A stretch of 64,000 bases of DNA. It comes from Rhizobium leguminosarum (GTDB lineage Bacteria; Pseudomonadota; Alphaproteobacteria; Rhizobiales; Rhizobiaceae). A model generated the notes under the pieces. The model had not been told where the DNA came from. It saw nothing but the letters and a program-made list of their open reading frames with translations, and searched no databases. Both the position numbers and the translations under genes were made by a program. The first letter of the stretch is position 1. Every line of letters starts with the position of its first letter. Below are positions 42,512-50,738 of the stretch, piece after piece. The stretch spans positions 310,001 to 374,000 of the forward strand of contig NZ_CP025013.1 in the NCBI RefSeq assembly GCF_002953715.1, given 5' to 3'.

Positions 42512-44058
42512 GACGCGAGTTTCCCTTGATGTCCGTGTCCCTTGGCAGAAGCCGCAATGATGGCTTCTTCGGTGGCCTCGTTCCGGTCGAAGACGGCGAC
42601 CAACTGGCCGTTGCTCAAAACCGCGATGCGATCGGAAAGCGCCATGACCTCTTCGAGGTCTGAAGTCGAAAATAGAATAGCGAGCCCGTTTGCCGCCAGC
42701 CGCCGCATGGTGCGGAAGACATCGGCCTTGGCGCCGACATCGATGCCGCGGCTCGGCTCGTCCATCAGAAGCACCTTCGGATTGGTCATCAACGCCTTAC
42801 CGATGACGACCTTCTGTTGATTGCCGCCGGACATCGATGTCACCTCGAAATCCGGGTTCGGCGCCTTGATCGAGAGATCGCGGATCGCATCACGAATGGC
42901 GTTCTTCTCCGCACCTCTGTCGATATGGAAGAGCCGGGTGAAGCGGCCAAGGCTCGCCAGCGTCAAGTTGGAGGCGATGGAAAGCACCTGGACCAGACCT
43001 TCGCGCTGCCGATCTTCCGGAATGAGCGCAAGGCCGCGGCGGATGCGCCGCGTGGTGTCGCGGGCGCGAACATGCTTGCCGTCGATGAAGATCTTGCCGG
43101 TCGAGTGTGTGTGACGGCCGATCACGCATTCGAAGAATTCGCTGCGCCCGGCGCCCATCAGACCGTAGATGCCGAGGATTTCGCCTGCCTTGACCGACAG
43201 GGAGACATTGTTGACCGAAAGCCCGCCTGTCGGCCGCGGCAGGCTGATATTTTCGGCGCGAAAGACCTCAGCTCCCACGGCGTGGTCCACGGATTTTGCA
43301 AAATCCTTGGCATCCGAGCCGATCATGGAGCGCACGATCCAGCGCGTGTCGATGTCGCGGACCATCGCCGCGCCGGTGACCTGGCCGTCACGCAGCACCG
43401 TGATGTAGTCGCCGATCCGCATCAGCTCTTCGAGCCGGTGCGAGATGTAGACGATCGCCACACCCTGGGCCTTCAGTTCCGCGATCACCTTGAACAGAAT
43501 CTCGACTTCGGCCGCCGAAAGCGCCGACGTCGGCTCGTCCATGATCAGGATACGGGCATTCAACGACATCGCCTTGGCGATCTCGACGAGCTGCTGCTGG
43601 CCGATCGGCAAATCCTCGACCATCGTATCGGCCTCGATGCCGGCATCGAGACGCTTCAAAAACGCATTGGCTTGTTGCACCTGTGCCTTGTGATCGATGC
43701 CGAGGATGCCGCGGGTGATCTCACGCCTGGCGAAGATGTTCTCGGCGACCGACATGTTGGCGAAGAGATTGAGCTCCTGGAAGATCATGCCGATGCCATT
43801 CGCCTGCGCGTCGGCAGGGCTGTCGAAGGATACGGGCTTGCCATCCAGGATGATGCGGCCGAGCGTCGGACGCTCGACACCGGCGATGATCTTCATCAGG
43901 GTCGACTTGCCTGCACCATTTTCGCCGACGAGGACGTTTACCGCCCCGCGGCGCAGCTCAAGATTGGCGCGCTTGACCGCAACGATACCCGAATAGACCT
44001 TCGACACCTCGTCGAGGCGCAGGATGATGTCGTCCTGTTGTGCCTCTGCCGCCGTCAT
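42508..44058 (-). CDS. CUT2 ABC transporter ATP-binding protein (RbsA/MglA type)
   Basis: A 516-residue tandem ATPase. The first half has a full site: Walker A VGENGAGKSTLMKII, signature PIGQQQLVEIAKAM, Walker B RILIMDEPTSAL, H-loop IVYISHRLEEL. The second half has a degenerate Walker A (YGLMGAGRSEFFE) but SGGNQQKVVIGKAL and VLLMDEPSRGIDV are clear, as usual in sugar importers of this class. It overlaps both the DUF2291 gene and the permease by four bases. It would energise uptake of a monosaccharide, probably D-apiose. Confidence 0.95.
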   Translation of the reverse strand: MTAAEAQQDDIILRLDEVSKVYSGIVAVKRANLELRRGAVNVLVGENGAGKSTLMKIIAGVERPTLGRIILDGKPVSFDSPADAQANGIGMIFQELNLFANMSVAENIFARREITRGILGIDHKAQVQQANAFLKRLDAGIEADTMVEDLPIGQQQLVEIAKAMSLNARILIMDEPTSALSAAEVEILFKVIAELKAQGVAIVYISHRLEELMRIGDYITVLRDGQVTGAAMVRDIDTRWIVRSMIGSDAKDFAKSVDHAVGAEVFRAENISLPRPTGGLSVNNVSLSVKAGEILGIYGLMGAGRSEFFECVIGRHTHSTGKIFIDGKHVRARDTTRRIRRGLALIPEDRQREGLVQVLSIASNLTLASLGRFTRLFHIDRGAEKNAIRDAIRDLSIKAPNPDFEVTSMSGGNQQKVVIGKALMTNPKVLLMDEPSRGIDVGAKADVFRTMRRLAANGLAILFSTSDLEEVMALSDRIAVLSNGQLVAVFDRNEATEEAIIAASAKGHGHQGKLAS

Positions 44059-44699
44059 GAGCCGACCTTCAGTTCCGAAGGTGTTATGAGCGGAAGCTCA
44101 CCGCTTTTCGGCAGCGGAAAGGCGCCGATCGCGGTCACCGTCTTGCCGACCAGACCTTCGCGCGGGACGGCCGACAGAAAGGCTGTATTGGCCTTTTCGT
44201 TGAAGGCCTTGCCGAATTGCGCCCACTCGATCTGGTTCTTGAATTCGTTGAAATTGACGAAATCCAGCGTGTCGCGCAGGGCCGTGCCGCGCAGCGCCGG
44301 CCCGATTTGGACCTTGGCGTCGGCCTTGCCGTCGCCATCGGCGTCGACATCGAGCGTTGCCGCGCGCGAGGCCGTATCGGCCGCGACGACCTTGCCGGTG
44401 ATCTTCACCGCATAGGTCCATGGCGAGCTGCTCTGCTTGCGGGGATTGCCATATTTCTCGCCGGCGGCGTCGGGGCTGGAGGCGGAAAGCTGCATGACGT
44501 CTTTGAGGTCACCGGCGCGCTTTTCGAAGTAGGGCACTGCCTCGGACTGCCAGATCGCTTCGACCTTTGCATTCGGGTCGAAGGCGGTCTTGGCCGCTGC
44601 CGCAGCTTTTTCCTCAGCCGTCGGCGTCTTGATGATCTTGCAACCGGGCAAAGCTGCCGCCACGACGGCAGCGAGCAGGGCGCCCTTCATTCTCAACAT
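44055..44699 (-). CDS. DUF2291-family lipoprotein associated with CUT2 sugar transport
   Basis: A 214-residue predicted lipoprotein. The N-terminus has a hydrophobic stretch ending in a lipobox-like AALPGC at about residues 15-20, and the mature part matches DUF2291: AKVEAIWQSEAVPYFEKRAG, SPWTYAVKITGKVVAAD, LDVDADGDGKADAKVQIGPA and the C-terminal VKTVTAIGAF-like strand. The family is found almost only in ribose-type ABC operons and its role is unknown; assisting substrate capture or transporter assembly is plausible. It overlaps the ATPase gene by four bases and follows the binding-protein gene after a 73-nt gap with a large palindrome. Confidence 0.88.
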   Translation of the reverse strand: MLRMKGALLAAVVAAALPGCKIIKTPTAEEKAAAAAKTAFDPNAKVEAIWQSEAVPYFEKRAGDLKDVMQLSASSPDAAGEKYGNPRKQSSSPWTYAVKITGKVVAADTASRAATLDVDADGDGKADAKVQIGPALRGTALRDTLDFVNFNEFKNQIEWAQFGKAFNEKANTAFLSAVPREGLVGKTVTAIGAFPLPKSGELPLITPSELKVGS

Positions 44700-44729
44700 A
44701 CAGTGAACCTCGACGTCTTGCGAAATGCA

Positions 44730-44761
44730 TTGCGGAGGGCGCAGCGCTGCGCCCTCCGCAA
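44730..44761. repeat. 32-bp perfect palindrome inside the CUT2 operon
   Basis: TTGCGGAGGGCGCAG (44730-44744), CG, then the exact reverse complement to 44761: the whole 32 bp is self-complementary. It begins 11 nt past the binding-protein stop and lies 30 nt before the DUF2291 start. As RNA it would form a very stable hairpin without a T-run. This fits an mRNA-stabilising or partial-termination element that raises binding-protein yield over the rest of the operon. Confidence 0.8.
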
Positions 44762-44772
44762 TTCGCGGCTGA

Positions 44773-45714
44773 TCAGTTCGTCAGGGCGAAGGTTTCGAGT
44801 TTGCCGGCATTGTCGGCATTGATGAGAACGCAATCCATCAACTGCTTCTCTTCCTTTGGTGTCGTCTTGTTCTTGATGTAGGCGTCGGCCTGTTCCACCG
44901 CCAACTGAGCCTGCGCATAAGCGGGCTGCAGGACCGTTGCCTTGATGCCGCCCGACTTGATGGAGTCGCGCACGTCGTTGGAGCCATCGAAGCCGACGAC
45001 GATCACGTCCTTGCGGCCGGCCGCCTGCAGCGCTGCGATCGCGCCCATGGCCATGGTGTCGTTGCCTGAAATGACGCCCTTGATGTCGGGATTTGCCTGG
45101 AGGATGGTTTCCATCTTCGAATAGGCTTCCGTCTGGCTCCAGTTGGCCGACTGCTTGGCGACGGACTTCAGGTCCGGATAGTCGTCGATGACATCATGAT
45201 AGCCTTGCGAGCGGATGCTGGCATTGGTGTCGGACTCCTTGCCCACCAGCTCGACGTAATTGCCCTTCTCGCCCATCAGCTTGACGAATTCCTGCGCCCC
45301 GAGCTGGGCGCCCTGATAGTTGTTCGAGACGATCTGGGCGACGGCAACGCCGGTCGCGTTGATTTCGCGGTCGATCAGGAAGGAAGGGATGCCTGCATCC
45401 TTCGCCTTCTTGACGGCGGCGACGGAGGCATCGGCTCCGGCATTGTCGAGGATGATCGCCTTAGCGCCGCGCCCGATTGCCGTATCGATCATTTCGGACT
45501 GCTTGTTGGCGTCGTCGTCATGCGTCATGAGCAGCGTCTCGTAGCCAAGCTCCTTCGCCTTGGCTTCGGCGCCGACGGCTTCGGCCTTGAAGAAGGGATT
45601 GTCATGCGCCGGCGTGATGATGGCGATGAGATCGGCCGAAAAGGCCGGAAGAGCCGTTCCGAGCGCCAGTGCGCCGGCAAAAGCTGCAAGTGTCAGTCTG
45701 CGCGTCAGTTTCAT
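44773..45714 (-). CDS. CUT2 ABC transporter periplasmic sugar-binding protein (RbsB type)
   Basis: A 313-residue periplasmic binding protein with a signal peptide (about residues 1-23, ending PAFSAD). The type-1 periplasmic fold is seen in LIAIITPAHDNPFFKAEAVG, GYETLLMTHDDDANKQSEMI, AKAIILDNAGADASVAAVKK, GVISGNDTMAMGAIAALQAA and VGFDGSNDVRDSIKSG. The ATG at 45714 follows GGGAGGA. It lies 75 nt after apnO and precedes the DUF2291 lipoprotein, ATPase and permease genes. The neighbouring apiose enzymes make D-apiose the likely ligand; binding tests would be needed to separate this from ribose or erythrulose. Confidence 0.93.
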   Translation of the reverse strand: MKLTRRLTLAAFAGALALGTALPAFSADLIAIITPAHDNPFFKAEAVGAEAKAKELGYETLLMTHDDDANKQSEMIDTAIGRGAKAIILDNAGADASVAAVKKAKDAGIPSFLIDREINATGVAVAQIVSNNYQGAQLGAQEFVKLMGEKGNYVELVGKESDTNASIRSQGYHDVIDDYPDLKSVAKQSANWSQTEAYSKMETILQANPDIKGVISGNDTMAMGAIAALQAAGRKDVIVVGFDGSNDVRDSIKSGGIKATVLQPAYAQAQLAVEQADAYIKNKTTPKEEKQLMDCVLINADNAGKLETFALTN

Positions 45715-45789
45715 ATTTTCCTCCCTGTTGTACATGAAGCCCCTTCTCCCTGGGGCGGTTGAGGGGAGGGCTTACCTCCCCAAGCCGGT

Positions 45790-46617
45790 TCAGGTGATGC
45801 GCCGGATGCTTTCGGCGATCTCCTGCGGTTCGAATACTTTTTTCCAGTCGTCGCGCATCAGCGCCGGGATGCCGAACTCGATCGCCTTGTTGCAGGCATC
45901 CGAGAATACGCCGTCGACTTCCTTGAAGATGACCGCGCCGAGCACGTTCATATGGCCGAGCAGAAAGTCGCGGGCCGCCTGTTCAGGCACACCACGTGCC
46001 ACGCATTCGTCCATGGCCTGTCGCATGACAACGAGCAGCGATGCGCAGACGGTTTCCGACAAGCCCGGTTCGAGCATTGCAAGTTGATCGACCGTGACCC
46101 GGTGCGAGCGCATGACCGGGGCCCAGATCAGCTTGGCGATTTCCTCACCGAGCGCATAGGCGCTTTCGGGACCCTGCATTAGCGCCGAAACGATATGCTG
46201 CTTGGCGAAGAGGCCGCCGAAGTGGTCCTTTTTTGCCTGCATGTCCGTCTCGTCATTGAAGATCGGCGGATGGCAGGGATGGGTGACGAAATAGGTAAGA
46301 TCATCACGCTTCGGCAGATGACCGGCAAAGGGAGCCGCAGCATCCAGCGCGATCACCATAGTGCCTGACGTGAGTTTGTCGACGATGCCTGCCGCAACCT
46401 TGCCGATCGCCGTGTCCGGCACGGCAAGTATCACCACCTCGGCGCCGTCGAGCCCGATATCGACGGGCACGCAATCGACCCCGAGATCATTCTTCAAACG
46501 GGCCTTGCCTGCGTCGCTCACCTCGATATGGCGGACCTCGAAACGCGAGCCTTTGAGATTTTTGGCAAGCCGGTATCCCATTTTTCCGCCTGCGCCGAAG
46601 AGGGCAATCTTAGTCAT
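45790..46617 (-). CDS. apnO: D-apionate oxidoisomerase
   Basis: A 275-residue NAD-dependent enzyme of the 6-phosphogluconate dehydrogenase-like fold that converts D-apionate to 3-oxo-isoapionate in the known non-phosphorylated apiose route. The N-terminal Rossmann motif is IALFGAGGKMGYRLAKNL. VVILAVPDTAIGKVA and YFVTHPCHPPIFNDETD follow; the latter block, with His and Asp, is distinctive of this DUF1932/phosphogluconate-dehydrogenase-like group. An AGGAAA site precedes the ATG. It opens the central operon with the candidate operator CTGGTATGATGAG about 40 nt upstream. Context with oiaK and oiaX supports the name. Confidence 0.88.
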   Translation of the reverse strand: MTKIALFGAGGKMGYRLAKNLKGSRFEVRHIEVSDAGKARLKNDLGVDCVPVDIGLDGAEVVILAVPDTAIGKVAAGIVDKLTSGTMVIALDAAAPFAGHLPKRDDLTYFVTHPCHPPIFNDETDMQAKKDHFGGLFAKQHIVSALMQGPESAYALGEEIAKLIWAPVMRSHRVTVDQLAMLEPGLSETVCASLLVVMRQAMDECVARGVPEQAARDFLLGHMNVLGAVIFKEVDGVFSDACNKAIEFGIPALMRDDWKKVFEPQEIAESIRRIT

Positions 46618-46655
46618 GTTTCCTCACCTTTTCCGTTTCTGGATAGGATCATATA

Positions 46656-46668
46656 CTGGTATGATGAG
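46656..46668 (+). promoter_or_regulatory. Candidate operator upstream of apnO
   Basis: CTGGTATGATGAG in the 120-nt gap between the end of oiaK and the start of apnO. It differs at one base from the copy at 36812 and at one from the copy at 49393. The presence of its own operator suggests that apnO starts a second transcription unit rather than only being read from oiaXK. Confidence 0.6.
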
Positions 46669-46737
46669 TCAATCACCATATCACTTAATTCATATGATCC
46701 ACACGTTTTTCTGCGCCAAGCCGGATCGGGGAAACCA

Positions 46738-48084
46738 TTAGTGTTTCCTTCCATCGCGGATCTGCGTGAAATAGCCATCGGTCCCAACCTGCCCGCCTTT
46801 GAGGGCGATCTGCAGGCCGTTGGTCGGCTGATAATCGCCATGCGCAAGGCAAAGCGGAGAACCCGGCGTCTGGGGCAGCGGCAGAAGCGTCGTCAGCGCG
46901 TCGATCTTCAACTGCCTGAGGGCGTGACTGGACGTGTCGCCGCCGGCGACGACCGCACGTGAAAGCCCTTCATTCTCGATCAGGCGGCGCAAGATCGTGC
47001 CGAGCGCGCTGCCGAGACGGTGACGAGCGCCCGGAAGCCGGTCGATGTCGGCGCCGCGGTCTGCAGACGGTCCAAGCGCGGTGTAGAGGATGATGCTCTT
47101 GCCTTGCTTGAGCTTCTCGGTTCCCGCCTCTACCGCAGCACTCACCGCGCCTTCGCCATGCTCCGAGACCAGTGCCAGCGGATCGAGCGCGATGTTCTCG
47201 AAGCCGTTCTCGACTGCCGTCCGGATCTGGCGCTCGGTCGTCGGCGATACGCTGCCCGACACGACGGCAAGGCGGTCGACCGGGCCGACATCGGGAAACT
47301 CGGCTTTGCTTTCGCCGATGAAGCCGCTCCGCCGCCATGCGCTGAGCAGGGCATATTCGACCCCCGAAGAGCCGGCGACGAAGCTTCCCGAACGGCCGGT
47401 GACACGAAGCAGTTGTCGGCCCGCGGCCTCCTGCGTCGCGTCGGAGTCGACATCGATGAGCAGGATCCCCTCGGAACCCGACGCCAGTTCGTCGATCCGC
47501 GCATCGGCGTCGGCGCCGGTGATCGCGACGAGATCGGCGACCAAGACGGGGAGGTGGGTCTGCTTCGACAGGTGGACCGCAAGGTCCGCCTCGTCCATCG
47601 GGGTGACCGGATGGCGGCTCATGACGGGATGGCGGTCGATGCGAAAGATCCGGCCCTGGTAAGTGGCAAAGAGGTTGCCGAATGCCGTATAGCGCTTCAG
47701 TTGCGGCGCGCCGACGATGACGGGCACGACGGATTGCCCAAACACCGAGCGGCCGATTTCTATCGCCTTGCCGATATTGCCGATTTCGGGGCTGGAATCG
47801 AAGGTCGAGCAGACCTTGTAGTGGCAGATGTCAGCGCCAAGCGAATTCAGCCACTCGAAAGCGCGCGCAAGGTGTTCTTGCATCCATGCGGGGGTCTCGC
47901 TGCGGCTTGTCCCGGCAATGCCGATTGCGCGGCAATCCCTAAAGCGCGCAAGCAGTTCCGGCGTCGGAACGTCGAGGAAGAGCACGGTCGACACGCCGTT
48001 CGAGGCTAAGGCCTCCATGACATCGGTGGAGCCGGTGAAGTCATCCCCGTAATAGCTGACGAGAGGTCCATCCATCGCGGTCAC
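46738..48084 (-). CDS. oiaK: 3-oxo-isoapionate kinase (four-carbon acid sugar kinase family)
   Basis: A 448-residue member of the DUF1537/four-carbon acid sugar kinase family. The N-terminal substrate domain starts with VSYYGDDFTGSTDVMEALA, the family hallmark, and VPVIVGAPQLKRYTAFGNLF follows. The C-terminal nucleotide-binding part has GGDTSSHALRQL. In the apiose pathway OiaK phosphorylates 3-oxo-isoapionate to its 4-phosphate. A GTG start at 48084 overlaps the oiaX stop (GTGA); an in-frame ATG three codons later is an alternative. Direct coupling to oiaX, whose substrate is the product of this kinase, is strong support. Confidence 0.9.
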   Translation of the reverse strand: MTAMDGPLVSYYGDDFTGSTDVMEALASNGVSTVLFLDVPTPELLARFRDCRAIGIAGTSRSETPAWMQEHLARAFEWLNSLGADICHYKVCSTFDSSPEIGNIGKAIEIGRSVFGQSVVPVIVGAPQLKRYTAFGNLFATYQGRIFRIDRHPVMSRHPVTPMDEADLAVHLSKQTHLPVLVADLVAITGADADARIDELASGSEGILLIDVDSDATQEAAGRQLLRVTGRSGSFVAGSSGVEYALLSAWRRSGFIGESKAEFPDVGPVDRLAVVSGSVSPTTERQIRTAVENGFENIALDPLALVSEHGEGAVSAAVEAGTEKLKQGKSIILYTALGPSADRGADIDRLPGARHRLGSALGTILRRLIENEGLSRAVVAGGDTSSHALRQLKIDALTTLLPLPQTPGSPLCLAHGDYQPTNGLQIALKGGQVGTDGYFTQIRDGRKH

Positions 48085-49337
48085 GCGCCCTTGCCGTCGC
48101 TGAATTTTGCAATCGAAGCGGCGAGCTCCGGATGATCTTTCGCATAGGTCTCCAACGGGATGTCCGCGACCGCGGCCTGCCAGGCCTGCTGCACGGCCCG
48201 AACGCCGGCCGCCGGGCCGCCGGGGTGGCTGACGATACCCCCGCCGCAGAGATAGAGAAGATCGACTGTCCGGCCGGTCCGCTTGTAGGTCTCAGGCGCT
48301 TGTCCTCCCCACTGACCCGAGCCGGCAACCGGAAGCGGGCAATCGGAGGCATTAAACAGCGGCGTGCTGACGGCCTTGAAGGACGAGACGAAACTGTCGT
48401 CCGGTTCCCAATATTTGACCCTGATACCGTTGATCTGAAACTGGTCGACCCCGAGCAGCCGCCAGAATTGCTGATAGACCTTGAAGTCCATGCCGGCGCC
48501 CGGGTCGCGCGTCAGCACGTCCCAACCGTTTCGATGCGCGTGCAGCACCAGATTGGAGCGCTTGCGCAGAAAGCTCATGCCGCCGAAACCGATCGAGTTG
48601 ATATTGACGACGGCGCAGTTGCCGCCGGCCTTGGCGACGATGTCGTGGTTGCGCATCATCTCGTCGGGGTCGGCATGAGAGATACCGAAGGCATACATGA
48701 CCTTCTTGCCGGTCTTCTGCTCGTGATCGAGAATGCGCGGCATGATCGCCGCAACGCGGTCCTTGAGCGGCGAATAGGCCGGGCTCATCAGTTTTTCGTC
48801 ATCCTTGATGAAGTCTACGCCGGATGAGATCAGCTCGCCGACGAGTTCCGCCGTCTCGTGCGGTCTGAGGCCAAGCGCAGGCTTGACGATCGTTCCGATG
48901 ATGGGCCGGCCTTCGACGCCGGTGAGGCGGCGGCTTCCAGGGATGCCGAACTGCGGTCCGGGATGGGCGCTTTTGAAGGCGTTGGGCAGCGTCATGTCGA
49001 CGATGCGGATGCCGGTCATGCCCTTGATGGAATAGACGCCGCCGATTGCAATGGTCATCAGTGCGGAGAGATCGGTTCCGATCGCCTCCAACGGAAAGGC
49101 AATGTCGACGTCGGCGCGATTGAGCAGCGTGCCGGGGGCGACCTCGGGCCAGGTCGGATGACGCGCATCTTCGAGTGGGCGGATCGCCAGCACACGGGCG
49201 GCAACACGGGACTTCAGCTCTTCGGTTTCACCGGGAACGGGCACGAAGGTGCCGGTCGACTGGTCGCTCGCGATCTTTTCCGCCATCGCCTCGACGCTGC
49301 CGGGCGTTTCGATACGGTAGGTCAGGGTAATCATCAT
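48081..49337 (-). CDS. oiaX: RuBisCO-like 3-oxo-isoapionate-4-phosphate transcarboxylase/hydrolase
   Basis: A 418-residue RuBisCO-large-subunit-like protein. GTIVKPALGLRPHETAELVG corresponds to the active-site lysine segment, SSGVDFIKDDEKLMSPAYSP to the carbamylated-Lys/Asp/Glu metal site, and LLYLCGGGIVSHPGGPAAGV to the phosphate-binding C-terminal loops. The Mg-binding KDDE block is intact, unlike many RuBisCO-like proteins. OiaX enzymes convert 3-oxo-isoapionate 4-phosphate to 3-phosphoglycerate and glycolate. Two adjacent ATGs (49337, 49334) are possible starts; GAGGAG lies about 12 nt upstream. It heads the oiaX-oiaK operon, divergent from the GntR-type regulator, with the candidate operator between them. 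Confidence 0.9.
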   Translation of the reverse strand: MMITLTYRIETPGSVEAMAEKIASDQSTGTFVPVPGETEELKSRVAARVLAIRPLEDARHPTWPEVAPGTLLNRADVDIAFPLEAIGTDLSALMTIAIGGVYSIKGMTGIRIVDMTLPNAFKSAHPGPQFGIPGSRRLTGVEGRPIIGTIVKPALGLRPHETAELVGELISSGVDFIKDDEKLMSPAYSPLKDRVAAIMPRILDHEQKTGKKVMYAFGISHADPDEMMRNHDIVAKAGGNCAVVNINSIGFGGMSFLRKRSNLVLHAHRNGWDVLTRDPGAGMDFKVYQQFWRLLGVDQFQINGIRVKYWEPDDSFVSSFKAVSTPLFNASDCPLPVAGSGQWGGQAPETYKRTGRTVDLLYLCGGGIVSHPGGPAAGVRAVQQAWQAAVADIPLETYAKDHPELAASIAKFSDGKGA

Positions 49338-49392
49338 GAAACGGACGGTTGCTCCTCTCGCCCGGCAGATTGCCATGGCGTCAACTCATGAT

Positions 49393-49405
49393 CTGGTATA
49401 ATGAG
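49393..49405 (+). promoter_or_regulatory. Candidate operator in the regulator/oiaX divergent promoter region
   Basis: CTGGTATAATGAG, third copy of the motif, lies about 56 nt upstream of oiaX and 93 nt upstream of the divergent regulator gene. Placement next to the regulator's own gene supports it being that regulator's binding site. Confidence 0.6.
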
Positions 49406-49497
49406 TATTCCAACTTATGAAAAGTAGAATCTTCGGATCCGCAAATTTTCGCCGACAGCTTTGTTCTCGACCCGGAAAACTGTTAGGAGGAGACATT

Positions 49498-50220
49498 TTG
49501 AGCCAGCGAGATGTGATGACCCAGCCCCTCGAACAAATCGTCCGCCGGAAACTCTCTGACGAAGTGTTTGATCGACTTGAGCGAATGATCACCTCGGGTG
49601 AGCTTCAGCCCGGCGACGAAATGCCCTCCGAGCGCGTGCTGATGGAACGCTTCGGCGTCGGCCGGCCGGCGATCAGGGAGGCCATGCAGTCCCTTGCCAA
49701 CAAAGGTCTTGTCAGCATTTCGCACGGCGAGCGGGCGAAGGTCCTCAGGCTGACGGCAAAATCGATATTCCGCCAGGTCGATCTCACTGCCAAGATCATG
49801 CTGTCGCAATCGTCGGACTCGCTGGAATACCTCAAGAGCGCCCGCATCTTCTTCGAGCGGGGCATGGCACGCGAGGCCGCGCAGCGCGCCTCTGCAAGCG
49901 ATATCGCCGATCTCAGGAACATTATCGAGCGCCAGCGCATGTCGCTTGGGCGGGCCGAAGAGTTTATCGATGCGGACATGGAGTTTCACACCCGCATCGC
50001 GCAGATATCAGGCAACCCCATCTACGTCGCCGTCAGCGAAGCGATGCTTGCCTGGCTGAAAGAATATCATACCGAGATGCTGATCTGGACCGGCAAGGAA
50101 AAATTCACGCTCGCCGAACACGACGAAATCGTCGACCGCCTGGCCGCAAACGACGTGGATGGCTCGGAAACGGCACTCCTCAAGCATCTCGAGCGGTCGC
50201 GAGCGCTTTACGCGAAATAG
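49498..50220 (+). CDS. GntR-family (FadR-like, FCD domain) transcriptional regulator of the apiose cluster
   Basis: A 240-residue regulator with an N-terminal winged helix (KLSDEVFDRLERMITSGELQ, PSERVLMERFGVGRPAIREA) and a C-terminal all-helical FCD ligand domain (about residues 90-230) with the metal/ligand-site segments AEEFIDADMEFHTRIAQISG and LAEHDEIVDRLAAND. The start is probably the TTG at 49498: TAGGAGGAG lies 5-6 nt before it, whereas the ATG at 49417 has no ribosome-binding site. It is divergent from oiaX. It likely represses the three apiose operons through the CTGGTATRAYGAG motif and is released by a pathway intermediate; this is inference. Confidence 0.92.
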   Translation: MSQRDVMTQPLEQIVRRKLSDEVFDRLERMITSGELQPGDEMPSERVLMERFGVGRPAIREAMQSLANKGLVSISHGERAKVLRLTAKSIFRQVDLTAKIMLSQSSDSLEYLKSARIFFERGMAREAAQRASASDIADLRNIIERQRMSLGRAEEFIDADMEFHTRIAQISGNPIYVAVSEAMLAWLKEYHTEMLIWTGKEKFTLAEHDEIVDRLAANDVDGSETALLKHLERSRALYAK

Positions 50221-50387
50221 CTCGCGTGTGACCCTCACCTCGTTTCCCGGCTCCTTTTCACGCGTTCAACTCTCGGCTCCGTCTGGGGCTCGGGGGCGTA
50301 AGACATATTAGCAATGGCTGGGGAACAATGGTGTGTCGGCGAGGTTGTGGATAGGCAATCACGCAAGATCCCAAGGAGGACATCAGG

Positions 50388-50708
50388 ATGCGTATGAAAC
50401 TTGTAGCAGCTTCGCTTTTCGCTATCGGCATGGCCACATCAGCTTTTGCCCAATCGAATCCTGCGCCGGCTGGCGCGACGATGGACAAAAATCAGGCGGA
50501 TCAAGGCGGCGGCGCCGCCAGCGACACGAAGGCCAAAAAGCCGATGGCAACGGACTCCACCACGACGAATTCCACCACCAGCGGCACGATGAAGATGGAC
50601 AAGACGAAGTGCCCGAATCCGGTTAACAACTCCGCCAAACTCCAGACACAAGGCGGCACGAGCAACGCAACCCCGATGGATGAGGCCTGCGCCGCGCATA
50701 ATAATTGA
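50388..50708 (+). CDS. Small secreted Thr/Ser-rich protein of unknown function
   Basis: A 106-residue protein with a good signal peptide (about residues 1-22, ending AFAQS). The mature region is low-complexity (Ala, Thr, Ser, Gly, Lys, Met) and likely disordered, with two cysteines in KTKCPNPVNN and DEACAAHNN that could form a disulfide. AAGGAGG precedes the ATG by 8 nt, supporting real translation. I do not recognise a family. It lies between the apiose regulator and an IS remnant. Confidence 0.7.
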   Translation: MRMKLVAASLFAIGMATSAFAQSNPAPAGATMDKNQADQGGGAASDTKAKKPMATDSTTTNSTTSGTMKMDKTKCPNPVNNSAKLQTQGGTSNATPMDEACAAHNN

Positions 50709-50738
50709 TCGGCCACCGCCGCAAAGAACCCCCGCTTT

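Noticed and set aside
42817..44415. 532-codon plus-strand frame opposite the CUT2 ATPase
   Set aside because: It is a shadow of the ATPase, whose Walker and signature motifs are intact on the other strand.
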